Source: Leclercia adecarboxylata
Lineage (GTDB): Bacteria; Pseudomonadota; Gammaproteobacteria; Enterobacterales; Enterobacteriaceae
Length of the DNA stretch: 64,000 bases
Assembly: GCA_901472455.1 (NCBI GenBank)
Contig: LR590464.1
Span: 682,001 to 746,000 of the forward strand
Direction: 5' to 3'
The notes beneath the pieces are model-generated. The model ran no database searches, had not been told where the DNA came from, and saw only the letters and a list, made by a program, of their open reading frames with translations. Made by a program: the position numbers and the translations under genes. This document shows positions 50,402 through 63,453 of the stretch, piece by piece; the stretch's first letter is position 1, and every line of letters begins with the position of its first letter.

Positions 50402-50432
50402 AAGAGTTTATTTAACTTTTGCAGGAAACAAA

Positions 50433-50461
50433 AAAGAGCCCATGTATTCCATGGACTCTTT
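50433..50461. terminator. Stem-loop before the IS right end
   Basis: AAAGAGCCCATG-TATTC-CATGGACTCTTT forms a long stem with one mismatch and a run of A before it. It may be the 3' hairpin of the IS element. Confidence 0.5.
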
Positions 50462-50481
50462 CTGGGATGCCTCGATTATTC

Positions 50482-50505
50482 TGTCCAACTTTTGGGGGTC
50501 AGTAC
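50482..50505. mobile_element. IS3-family right end without transposase
   Basis: gtccaacttttgggggtcag + taca. Its complement TGTACTGACCCCCAAAAGTT + GGAC aligns without gaps to the left end at 34632-34655, with about 17 of 24 identical. No transposase part adjoins it. Confidence 0.75.
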
Positions 50506-50585
50506 AATGTGAGGCTACCCAACCAACACAACTCAACCCTGTGAGGGTAGCCTCTTCATCGCTGGAAAGCAATAAGGAGGCTGGA
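50506..50585 (+). ncRNA. hok leader (Sok antisense target region)
   Basis: GAGGCTACCC (50511-50520) pairs with GGGTAGCCTC (50543-50552), followed by AAGGAGG before the toxin ATG. In hok-type loci this is the part covered by the antisense Sok RNA. The 5' part of the mRNA is missing here and seems to lie at 34547-34631. Confidence 0.65.
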
Positions 50586-50739
50586 ATGCCAAAACCTACT
50601 CTGCTGTTAGGTTTGTTGATGATCTGTATGACGTTTACTGATCTTCACCTGGATGGTTCGCGGCTCGCTGTGTGAGCTGCGATTCAGACAGAAACAGACA
50701 GAGCTGGCGGCAGTGTTAGCTTACGAAGTGAAACGTTAA
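50586..50739 (+). CDS. Hok/Gef-family type I toxin (one-base frameshift)
   Basis: A 50-residue membrane-depolarising toxin. The start is MPKPTLLLGLLMICM. Removing one T at about 50632 gives TLLIFTWMVRGSLCELRFRQ then KQTELAAVLAYEVKR with TAA at 50737-50739. This has the Hok pattern: one membrane helix, a Cys in SLCELR, and ELAA-x-LAYE. It was probably cut off from its own promoter by the IS and island. The frameshift may be real or a sequence error. Confidence 0.85.
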
Positions 50740-50744
50740 GGCAA

Positions 50745-50769
50745 GGGCGGGGGAGACAATTCCCCGCCT
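50745..50769 (+). terminator. Stem-loop of the hok mRNA 3' end
   Basis: GGGCGGGG-GAGACAATT-CCCCGCC, just after the toxin stop, as in other hok mRNAs. Confidence 0.6.
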
Positions 50770-50800
50770 TTCCAGACTTTGAGGTTGGCTCAGGCACTTT

Positions 50801-50828
50801 TTTAATGGCCCGCTTTGCGGCCATTAAA
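50801..50828. terminator. Stem-loop at the end of leuABCD
   Basis: TTTAATGGCC(CGC)TTT(GCG)GCCATTAAA is a near-perfect hairpin directly at the leuD stop. There is no T run on the leu side. Confidence 0.6.
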
Positions 50829-51434
50829 TCACCCCATAAACGCAGGCTGTTTGTTCTCGTAGGCGGCAATTGCATCTTCATGCTGCAGCGTCAGCCCGAT
50901 GCTGTCCAGGCCGTTGATCATGCAGTGGCGACGGAATGCATCGATAGTAAAGCTATAGATTTTATCCCCGGCCTTCACTTCCTGCGCTTCCAGGTCCACT
51001 TCAAACGTTATCCCCGGCTGGCTCTGCACCAGCGCAAACAGCTCGTCGACCTCTTCATCGCTCAATGTTACCGGCAGCAGCTGGTTGTTAAAGCTGTTGC
51101 CATAGAAGATGTCGGCGAAGCTCGGCGCAATCACGACTTTGAAACCGTAGTCGGTCAGGGCCCAGGGCGCATGCTCACGGGAAGAGCCACAGCCGAAGTT
51201 TTCCCGCGCCAGCAGGATCGACGCGCCTTTAAATGCCGGGAAGTTCAGCACGAACTCCGGGTTCGGCACTTCGCCTTTGTCATCCAGGAAACGCCAGTCG
51301 TTAAACAGATGGGCGCCAAAACCGGTGCGGGTGACCTTCTGCAAAAACTGCTTCGGGATAATGGCGTCGGTATCGACGTTGGCGGCGTCCAGAGGGACCA
51401 CCAGGCCAGTATGTTGGGTAAATTTCTCTGCCAT
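50829..51434 (-). CDS. leuD: Isopropylmalate isomerase small subunit
   Basis: A 201-residue swivel-domain subunit that with LeuC isomerises 2- to 3-isopropylmalate. [40 protein letters not shown] and [13 protein letters not shown] are conserved. It ends KQPAFMG. Unbroken; last gene of leuABCD, 10 bases after leuC. Confidence 0.97.
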   Translation of the reverse strand: MAEKFTQHTGLVVPLDAANVDTDAIIPKQFLQKVTRTGFGAHLFNDWRFLDDKGEVPNPEFVLNFPAFKGASILLARENFGCGSSREHAPWALTDYGFKVVIAPSFADIFYGNSFNNQLLPVTLSDEEVDELFALVQSQPGITFEVDLEAQEVKAGDKIYSFTIDAFRRHCMINGLDSIGLTLQHEDAIAAYENKQPAFMG

Positions 51435-51444
51435 GATGGTCTCC

Positions 51445-55522
<4,078 letters not shown>

Positions 55523-55563
55523 GGGTTAGGTCCTTGTCTGAATTTGGGCGCCTTGCTACGAGC

Positions 55564-55600
55564 ATAAAAAAACCCGCGCAGTGGCGCGGGTTTTTTGTCT
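55564..55600 (-). terminator. leu attenuator terminator
   Basis: On the minus strand AAAACCCGCGCCACTGCGCGGGTTTTTTT. It lies between leuL and leuA and ends transcription when leucyl-tRNA is plentiful. Confidence 0.95.
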
Positions 55601-55614
55601 TACCAGAGAACGAT

Positions 55615-55698
55615 TCAGTGCTGAATTTCGCCCGCCAGTCTACCGCGCACAGTGGATGCGTTTAGTAGTAGACCGGTGAAACGAATGCTGTGAATCAT
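55615..55698 (-). CDS. leuL: leu operon leader peptide
   Basis: A 27-residue leader: MIHSIRFTGLLLNASTVRGR then LAGEIQH. Three adjacent Leu codons are all CUA (rare), the sensor of leucyl-tRNA. Stop TGA at 55615. E. coli LeuL has four adjacent Leu codons and 28 residues. Start chosen by homology with MSHIVRFTGLLLLNAFIVRG. Confidence 0.93.
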   Translation of the reverse strand: MIHSIRFTGLLLNASTVRGRLAGEIQH

Positions 55699-55732
55699 GA
55701 ATCATGCCCCAGATAAATAAGATATGCTTTTA

Positions 55733-55761
55733 GTGGTACTGGATACGCGGTTTGATGTCAA
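55733..55761 (-). promoter_or_regulatory. leuLABCD promoter
   Basis: Minus strand TTGACA (complement of 55756-55761), 17 bases, then TACCAC (complement of 55733-55738). This matches the E. coli leu promoter position and the flanking GTATCCAGTA. Confidence 0.8.
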
Positions 55762-56314
55762 CCCCTGCACGGTGAAAACGCGCTTTCGACCCGCCAGCTT
55801 CATCGCACGTAATTAGCTTATTGTGCTGGTTTTGCCCTTTCAGACAATTTTATTCGTCTGGCGGCTCGCAGAGAATACATAGTCAGAATCGTTTGCATAA
55901 ACTTGATTGCAATTGTTCAAACTTTTGATACAAAGGCGCCGTTTTTTGAATGCGTTAATTTTCATTATGTTAGCTTGATACTCAACCTATAAAGCGTATA
56001 CCGGTAGGCGTAGTGATAAAGAAATGTTAATCATTTAAAATAAAAGGCTATTAATAATTCATTAATACTTAAATAAGCCTTAACTAAACGCGATATTTTT
56101 TATTCGCGTAATTTATGTTTTCATTCGAACTATAAACTTATAAGTATGTTTCCTCCTGTCAGGATAGGTTTCCACGTTTTATTTTTCAACCCTGTCACGG
56201 TTGACGGGTATTTATATATTCCTAATTTGTAACATTTTCCTTTTTCTTGTTTTATATGCGTGGTAAATCATATTTTCAAAATTGATTGTTGCTGACGAGT
56301 AAAGGGAGTTTAAC
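55762..56314. promoter_or_regulatory. AT-rich control region between leuL and leuO
   Basis: 553 bases, increasingly AT-rich towards leuO, without a gene. In E. coli and Salmonella the equivalent region is an H-NS-silenced, LeuO-relieved stretch; composition and position agree. Confidence 0.6.
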
Positions 56315-57278
56315 GTGACAGTGGAGCAGGATATGTCTGTAGAAAAAGTTGAAAAAACAGCAGCATTCGAGGGGGCAAAACCACAGCTCCGTACGGTGGA
56401 TCTGAATCTGCTAACGGTATTTGATGCGGTAATGCAGGAGCAAAATATCACGCGCGCTGCCCATTCGCTGGGGATGTCACAACCCGCTGTCAGTAAATGC
56501 GGTTGCCCGACTCAAGGTCATGTTTAATGACGAGTTGTTTGTGCGCTATGGCCGAGGATTCAGCCTACTGCGCGTGCATTCCAGCTATTTGCATCGGTAC
56601 GCCAGGCGTTGCAGCTTGTACAGAATGAGTTGCCTGGGTCGGGGTTCGACTCTTCCAGCAGCGAGCGTATTTTCCATTTGTGCGTTTGCAGCCCTCTCGA
56701 TACGTATATGACCTCGCTTATTTATAATAAAGTTGAGCAGGTCGCGCCTAATATTCACCTGGTGTTCAAATCTTCGCTTAACCAGAATACCGAACATCAG
56801 CTGCGTTATCAGGAAACCGAGTTTGTGATTGGGTATGAAGAGTTCCGCCGCCCGGAATTTTCCTGCGTACCTTTATTCAAAGATGAAATGGTGCTGGTGA
56901 CCAGCAAAACACATCCACGTCTGCATGGTACGCTGCTGGAGAGCGATATATATAGCGAAGAGCATGCGGTTGTCGCCCTCGATCGCTACGCCTCTTTTAG
57001 CCAGCCGTGGTATGACACCCCGGATAAACAGGCCTGCGTAGCGTATCAGGGTATGGCAATGGTCAGCGTATTAAACGTCGTCTCACAAACACAGCTGGTT
57101 GCTATCGCGCCGCGCTGGCTGGCAGAGGAGTTTTCCGGGCCGCTGAATCTGCGGATATTACCGCTGCCGGTTGAACCTGAACTCGCGTACATGTTATCTC
57201 TCATGGCATGAAGCTGCCGGACGCGATAAAGGCCATCAATGGATGGAAGAGCTGCTGGCGAGCGTCTGCCGCCGCTAA
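56315..57278 (+). CDS. leuO: LysR-type regulator LeuO
   Basis: A ~320-residue H-NS antagonist. The GTG start at 56315 follows [26 protein letters not shown] and [16 protein letters not shown] are the helix-turn-helix. [40 protein letters not shown] and [20 protein letters not shown] belong to the effector domain. Breaks near 56502, 56565 and 57180. After repair it ends [14 protein letters not shown]. Between leu and ilvIH as in E. coli. Confidence 0.95.
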
Positions 57279-57285
57279 ACGACTT

Positions 57286-57335
57286 CAGGATAAATTGCAC
57301 TGTTGTTGTTATTTATCCTGACTTTCTTTTTGTTC
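57286..57335 (+). terminator. leuO terminator
   Basis: CAGGATAAAT (57286-57295) pairs perfectly with ATTTATCCTG (57311-57320), followed by ACTTTCTTTTTG. Confidence 0.8.
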
Positions 57336-57665
57336 GTGAAATTTTATTCTGTCGCCATTTTTTTCATTGCCGCTTCCGGTCAGTAAAATTGCATGAATTA
57401 CTGTACCTTTTCCTTTTTAAATGATGAATGCTCACGGCTGTTCGTTATCGTAGTTGATTTATCCATAACAATTATTAATACCTCATATTTCTTCTTTAGT
57501 GCTTATGGCTCCGCGCAGGTTTGCTAATTGCCTGCCTTCCGGCGAGCGGTTATGTTAACTGTCACTCTGCACAATAAAAAAAACGCCAGGGGTAACCCTG
57601 ACAAAAAAGACGGCGCAGTGCATATTTCTCCTGTCCGTCTGAAACGATAAGCCTGGAGGCTAATC
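57336..57665 (+). promoter_or_regulatory. ilvIH upstream region
   Basis: 330 AT-rich bases before ilvI. In E. coli Lrp binds several sites here; I see the composition but cannot place sites. A CAGGG-GTAA-CCCTG hairpin with A-rich flanks lies at 57587-57600, and GGAGG before the ilvI start. Confidence 0.5.
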
Positions 57666-59393
57666 ATGGAGATGTTGTCTGGCGCCGAAATGGTCGTCCG
57701 ATCGTTAATCGATCAGGGCGTGAAGCAAGTGTTCGGTTACCCCGGGGGCGCGGTCCTCGATATTTACGATGCGCTACATACCGTGGGCGGTATCGATCAT
57801 GTTCTGGTACGTCATGAGCAAGCTGCCGTGCACATGGCCGACGGACTGGCGCGTGCAACAGGCGAAGTTGGTGTGGTGCTGGTGACATCTGGCCCTGGCG
57901 CGACCAATGCCATTACGGGTATCGCCACAGCCTATATGGACTCCATTCCGATGGTGGTGCTCTCCGGTCAGGTGGCGACCTCGCCTGATTGGCTACGATG
58001 CCTTTCAGGAGTGCGACATGGTGGGCATCTCCCGACCCGTGGTGAAACACAGTTTCCTGGTCAAACAGACGGAAGATATCCCCGGCGTGTTGAAAAAAGC
58101 TTTCTGGCTGGCGGCGTCCGGGCGTCCCGGTCCGGTGGTGGTTGACCTGCCTAAAGATATCCTCAATCCGGCGAACAAACTGCCTTACGTCTGGCCGGAA
58201 TCCGTCAGCATGCGCTCTTATAACCCCACCCACGCAGGGGCACAAGGGCCAGATTAAACGGGCGTTGCAGACTCTTGTCACCGCCAAAAAACCGGTCGTG
58301 TATGTTGGCGGCGGGGCGGTGAACGCTAAGTGTGAATCGCAGCTGCGCGCGCTTATCGAAAAGTTGAATCTGCCGGTGGCCTCTTCATTAATGGGGTTAG
58401 GCGCGTTTCCGGCTACCCACCGTCAGGCGCTCGGCATGCTGGGTATGCATGGCACCTACGAAGCCAACATGACGATGCACAATTCCGACGTCATTTTTGC
58501 TGTAGGGGTGCGCTTTGACGATCGCACGACCAACAACCTGGCGAAATACTGTCCCAACGCGACCGTGCTGCACATTGATATTGATCCAACCTCGATTTCC
58601 AAAACCGTCCCGGCGGATGTGCCCATTGTTGGCGATGCCCGTCTGGTACTGGAACAAATGCTGGAACTGCTGGGGGCAGGAAAACGACGTTCAGCCGCTC
58701 GATGAGATCCGCGACTGGTGGCTGCAGATTGAACAGTGGCGCGCGCGTCAGTGCCTGAAATACGACACGCAAAGCGAGAGCATTAAGCCCCAGGCGGTGA
58801 TTGAAACCCTCTGGCGACTGACAAAAGGCGAGGCTTATGTGACCTCGGATGTGGGTCAGCACCAGATGTTTGCCGCTCTTTATTACCCGTTCGATAAGCC
58901 ACGTCGCTGGATCAACTCCGGCGGTCTGGGCACCATGGGCTTTGGCCTGCCTGCCGCGCTGGGCGTGAAGCTGGCGTTACCGAATGAAACGGTGGTCTGC
59001 GTGACCGGCGATGGCAGTATTCAGATGAACATTCAGGAGCTGTCCACTGCCCTGCAGTACGACCTGCCGGTGCTGGTCCTTAACCTGAACAACGGCTATC
59101 TGGGCATGGTGAAGCAGTGGCAGGATATGATCTATTCCGGCCGCCATTCGCAGTCGTACATGAAGTCACTGCCTGATTTTGTTCGTCTGGCTGAAGCCTA
59201 CGGCCATATCGGTATACGCATCAGCAGTCCGGCCGAGCTGGAGACGAAACTGAGCGAAGCCCTTGAGCACGTCAACAATAACCGCCTGGTGTTTGTCGAT
59301 GTCGTGGTTGATGGCACCGAGCATGTCTATCCGATGCATATTCGCGGCGGCGGTATGGATGAGATGTGGTTAAGCAAAACGGAGAGAACCTGA
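57666..59393 (+). CDS. ilvI: Acetolactate synthase III large subunit
   Basis: A ThDP- and FAD-dependent enzyme of ~574 residues in valine, leucine and isoleucine synthesis. Regions are [40 protein letters not shown] (catalytic Glu), [20 protein letters not shown], and the ThDP/Mg motif [20 protein letters not shown] ending [11 protein letters not shown]. Breaks near 57985, 58240 and 58680 are single bases. It is valine-sensitive with IlvH. Confidence 0.96.
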
Positions 59394-59394
59394 T

Positions 59395-59887
59395 ATGCGC
59401 CGGATATTATCGGTATTACTGGAAAACGAGTCCGGAGCGCTATCACGCGTGATTGGGCTTTTCGCACAGCGCGGCTATAACATCGAAAGCCTGACGGTTG
59501 CCCAACGGACGATCCGACGCTTTCGCGCATGACCATCCAGACGGTGGGTGATGCAAAGGTACTGGAGCAGATCGAAAAGCAACTGCACAAACTGGTTGAT
59601 GTGTTGCGCGTCAGCGAGCTTGGGGCAGGGGGCTTACGTCGAACGTGAGATCATGCTGGTGAAAATTCAGGCCACGGGTTATGGCCGGGAAGAGGTGAAA
59701 CGTAATGCGGACATTTTCCGCGGGCAGATCATCGACGTTACTCCCTCCATCTATACCGTTCAGCTGGCCGGCACCAGCGATAAAACTGGACGCCTTCCTC
59801 GCCTCGGTGCGGGATGTCGCCAAAATTGTTGAAGTGGCGCGTTCAGGCGTCGTGGGTCTTTCCCGCGGTGACAAAGTGATGCGTTAA
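59395..59887 (+). CDS. ilvH: Acetolactate synthase III regulatory subunit
   Basis: An ACT-domain protein of ~163 residues conferring valine inhibition on Ilv[21 protein letters not shown] and [15 protein letters not shown] are the ACT fold. After repair it ends [13 protein letters not shown]. Breaks near 59505, 59628 and 59785. One base after the ilvI stop. Confidence 0.95.
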
Positions 59888-59912
59888 GGATAAAAAGGTT
59901 CGCCTCTAGCTT

Positions 59913-59940
59913 GCCCGGTATGAATGACCGGCTTTTTTTT
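59913..59940 (+). terminator. ilvIH terminator
   Basis: GCC(C)GGT / ACCGGC with loop and T8. Confidence 0.85.
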
Positions 59941-60066
59941 GTGCACCGATGTCGCTGCACCGACAAAAGCGGTTGCCGGACAGGCTATTCTGCGCTTAGA
60001 TGTTACAAGATTTAGCCCATAACCCTGACGAGGTCATGGACTCTTTTCTTTTTTTTAAGGGCAATT

Positions 60067-61072
60067 GTGAAACTGGATGAAATCGCCAGGCCTAGCCGGG
60101 GTATCGCGAACAACGGCAAGTTATGTGATTAACGGTAAAGCGAAGCAGTATCGTGTCAGCGATAAGACCGTTGAGAAAGTCATGGCAGTGGTTCGTGAAC
60201 ATAACTACCATCCGAATGCCGTCGCGGCAGGTTTACGTGCCGGGCGCACCCGTTCGATCGGTCTGGTGATCCCGGATCTGGAAAACACCAGCTACACCCG
60301 GATCGCAAACTACCTTGAGCGCCAGGCCCGTCAGCGTGGTTATCAACTGCTGATCGCCTGTTCGGAAGATCAGCCCGATAACGAGATGCGCTGCATTGAG
60401 CATCTGTTGCAGCGCCAGGTTGATGCCATTATCGTTTCCACCTCCTTACCCCCTGAGCATCCTTTCTATCAGCGCTGGGCCAATGATGCGTTTCCGATTG
60501 TCGCCCTCGACCGTGCGTTAGATCGTGAGCATTTCACCAGCGTGGTCGGCGCGGATCAGGACGATGCTGAAATGCTGGCGGCAGAGTTGCGTACTTTTCC
60601 GGCGGAAAATGTCCTCTATCTGGGAGCACTGCCGGAACTCTCCGTGAGCTTCCTGCGTGAGCAGGGTTTCCGCACAGCCTGGAAAGACGATCCCCGTAAA
60701 GTTGATTACCTCTATGCCAATAGCTATGAACGCGAGGCCTCGGCCCAGTTGTTCGAAAAGTGGCTGGAGACCCATCCGATGCCGCAGGCTCTGTTCACTA
60801 CCTCGTTTGCACTGTTACAGGGGGTGATGGACGTGACCTTACGTCGTGAAGGCAAGCTGCCATCCGATCTGGCCATTGCGACCTTTGGCGATCATGAGCT
60901 GCTCGATTTCTTGCAGTGCCCGGTGCTGGCTGTAGCGCAGCGTCATCGCGACGTGGCCGAGCGGGTGTTAGAGATTGTACTGGCAAGCCTCGATGAGCCA
61001 CGTAAGCCGAAACCGGGACTGACCCGTATTCGTCGTAACCTTTATCGTCGCGGTATTTTAAGCCGCGCGTAA
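60067..61072 (+). CDS. cra: Catabolite repressor/activator Cra (FruR)
   Basis: A LacI-family regulator of ~334 residues controlling glycolysis and gluconeogenesis in response to fructose 1-phosphate. The start is GTG at 60067 ([20 protein letters not shown]), with AAGGG upstream. One extra C near 60090 separates the first seven residues from the rest; a start at 60077 would lose half of the recognition motif. [20 protein letters not shown] and [20 protein letters not shown] are effector-domain parts. Confidence 0.97.
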
Positions 61073-61077
61073 AGACA

Positions 61078-61102
61078 TCAGGGCAGCGAAAAGCTGCCCT
61101 GA
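61078..61102 (+). terminator. cra terminator stem
   Basis: TCAGGGCAGC-GAAAA-GCTGCCCTGA, six bases after the stop; weak T tract. Confidence 0.75.
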
Positions 61103-61591
61103 AATTCTCATCCTGAATCAACAAATTAATTCCCACAGTATTTTTAAGATAATTCCTTTAAAACCTTTGCCTGCTACGCTTTTTAATTCCTTTTATTGTT
61201 TAAACCTTCTCTTGATGTTTATTTTATTGTCAGTAGCGCCTTTAATTGTATTATTTTGTTACATAACCGACAGTCAGTGCTGAATTATCAGCCATTTTTT
61301 TCGCCTGGAGTAACCTGCTTACGCCTGCCCGCTACAGGCTTCGCGCCCGCAGCGCAGCTAGCGCTGTTATCCCCCCGCAATATGGCTTAAAATGCCGCCC
61401 GCGTCGCAAACTGACACTATATATTTACCTGCGATGATAGACGTGGTTTTAAAGACGGATATGCGTATTCGCGTTTTTTCTCACAGCTATTCATCACGTT
61501 AATTTTGCCGCGCCAGTTGGGTAGTTAATAGCCGGACGAACTTCCATTCGTAAATCAGTGACATTTAGACAGATGTCGCGGAAGTCCTGGC
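61103..61591. other. cra-mraZ gap
   Basis: 489 bases, AT-rich up to ~61300. I find no gene; the mraZ promoter follows. Confidence 0.5.
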
Positions 61592-61655
61592 TTGACAAGC
61601 TTTTTCCATCGCTCCGTAAACTCCCTTAAGTGGGAATTTGTGGGTTAAAGTGGTG
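61592..61655 (+). promoter_or_regulatory. Pmra promoter and MraZ boxes
   Basis: TTGACA at 61592-61597 and TAAACT at 61617-61622 match E. coli Pmra (19-base spacing here). TGGGA at 61631, TGGGT at 61641 and TGGTG at 61651 are exactly 10 bases apart, the MraZ repressor repeats. Confidence 0.85.
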
Positions 61656-61673
61656 AGGAGGGGTGAGACTGGC

Positions 61674-62131
61674 ATGTTCCGTGGAGCGACGTTAGTCAAT
61701 CTCGACAGCAAAGGGCGTTTATCGGTACCAACCCGATATCGCGACCAGCTGAACGAGAGCGCTTCTGGTCAAATGGTCTGCACCATTGACATCAACCACG
61801 CCTGCCTGCTGCTTTACCCCTTGCCTGAATGGGAAATCATTGAGCAAAAGCTGTCTCGACTGTCGAGCATGAACCCGCAGGAACGCCGCGTGCAGCGGCT
61901 GTTATTGGGTCATGCCAGTGAATGTCAGATGGACAGCGCGGGGCGTTTATTGATTGCGCCCGTGCTGCGGCAGCATGCCGGTCTGACAAAAGAAGTGATG
62001 CTGGTCGGACAGTTCAATAAGTTTGAGCTGTGGGATGAAACGACCTGGTATCAACGGGTCAAGGAAGATATCGACGCTGAGCAGTCTGATTCCGCACATT
62101 GTCGGAACGATTGCAGGATTTGTCTCTATAA
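61674..62131 (+). CDS. mraZ: Transcriptional regulator MraZ
   Basis: A 152-residue AbrB-like repressor of the dcw cluster. [20 protein letters not shown] and [20 protein letters not shown] are the two DNA-binding halves (DSKGR / DSAGR). One base is missing near 62099; repaired, it ends [10 protein letters not shown] at TAA 62129-62131. Confidence 0.96.
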
Positions 62132-62134
62132 AAA

Positions 62135-63077
62135 ATGATGGAAAATTATAAACATACGACGGTGCTACTGGATGAAGCCGTCAATGGCCTGAATATTCGT
62201 CCTGATGGCATCTATATTGATGGCACTTTTGGCCGGGGTGGCCACTCACGTTTGATCCTCTCCCAACTGGGCGCGGACGGCCGTTTGCTGGCAATCGATC
62301 GCGATCCGCAGGCTATCGCCGTGGCGAAAACCATCGATGACCCTCGCTTTTCCATCGTACATGGTCCTTTCTCCGCGCTGGCTGATTACGTCAGCGAGCG
62401 CGATTTAACCGGCAAAATTGACGGGATCCTCCTCGATCTTGGCGTCTCCTCACCACAACTTGATGATGCTGAACGTGGCTTCTCCTTTTATGCGCGATGG
62501 CCCGCTGGACATGCGTATGGATCCGACGCGCGGCCAATCTGCCGCCGAGTGGCTGCAAACCGCCGAAGAAGCCGATATCGCCTGGGTGATCAAAACCTTC
62601 GGGGAAGAGCGTTTTGGCAAACGTATTGCTCGCGCCATCGTGGAACGTAACCGTATCGAACCCATGACCCGCACCAAAGAGCTGGCGGAAGTGATCGCCG
62701 CGGCCACGCCGGTAAAAGACAAGTACAAGCACCCGGCTACCCGCACCTTCCAGGCGGTGCGTATCTGGGTTAACAGCGAGCTTGATGAAATCGAGCAAGC
62801 CCTGAAAAGTTCGCTTAGCGTGCTGGCTCCGGGCGGTCGCTTGTCGGTAATCAGCTTCCACTCGCTGGAAGACCGCATTGTGAAGCGCTTTATGCGTGAA
62901 CAGAGCCGTGGCCCGCAGGTTCCGGCCGGGTTACCGATGACGGAAGAGCAGCTCAAAAAACTGGGCGGCCGCCAGCTACGTGCCTTAGGTAAGTTAATGC
63001 CGGGCGAAGCGGAAGTGGAAGAGAACCCGCGCGCCCGCAGTTCAGTGCTGCGCATTGCAGAAAGGACTCATGCATGA
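62135..63077 (+). CDS. rsmH: 16S rRNA m4C1402 methyltransferase RsmH (MraW)
   Basis: A SAM-dependent enzyme of ~313 residues methylating N4 of C1402. [40 protein letters not shown] (SAM motif) and [20 protein letters not shown] are conserved, as is the end [17 protein letters not shown]. One extra T near 62490. It overlaps the ftsL start by 4 bases. Confidence 0.97.
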
Positions 63078-63439
63078 TCGGCAGAGTGGCAGACACCCTC
63101 AGCAAGGTGAAAGAGACGTTAGGCAGCAACGAGCGTCATGCCTTGCCGGGTGTTATCTGGACGACCTGTTGCGTTTCGGCAAGCTGCCACTGTGTCTGTT
63201 CATTTGCATCATTGTGTCGGCGGTCACCGTTGTGACCCACCGCTCACCATACCCGTTTGTTAACGGCGCAGCGCGAACAGCTGGTGCTGGAGCGTGATGC
63301 GCTGGATATCGAGTGGCGAAATTTGATCCTCGAAGAAATGCGGCTCGGCGATCATAGCCGGGTTGAACGGATCGCAACGGAAAAGCTGCAGATGCAGCAT
63401 GTTGATCCTTCTCAGGAAAATATCGTAGTACAAAAATAA
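63074..63439 (+). CDS. ftsL: Cell division protein FtsL
   Basis: An essential bitopic division protein of ~121 residues in the FtsQLB complex. [20 protein letters not shown], the membrane segment [17 protein letters not shown], and the coiled coil [20 protein letters not shown] are seen. It ends [10 protein letters not shown]. Breaks near 63155 and 63246, repaired by one base each. Confidence 0.95.
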
Positions 63440-63453
63440 GGGAAACGCGACGC

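Noticed and set aside
34628-50510. Clean target-site duplication for one IS insertion
   Set aside because: Flanks read gca at the left end and atg at the right end. An atgtg pair would require moving the left end outside the aligned terminal repeat.
34507-50828. Integrative phage or tRNA-borne island
   Set aside because: No integrase, tRNA gene, phage structural gene or direct-repeat attachment site was seen; the borders are IS ends.
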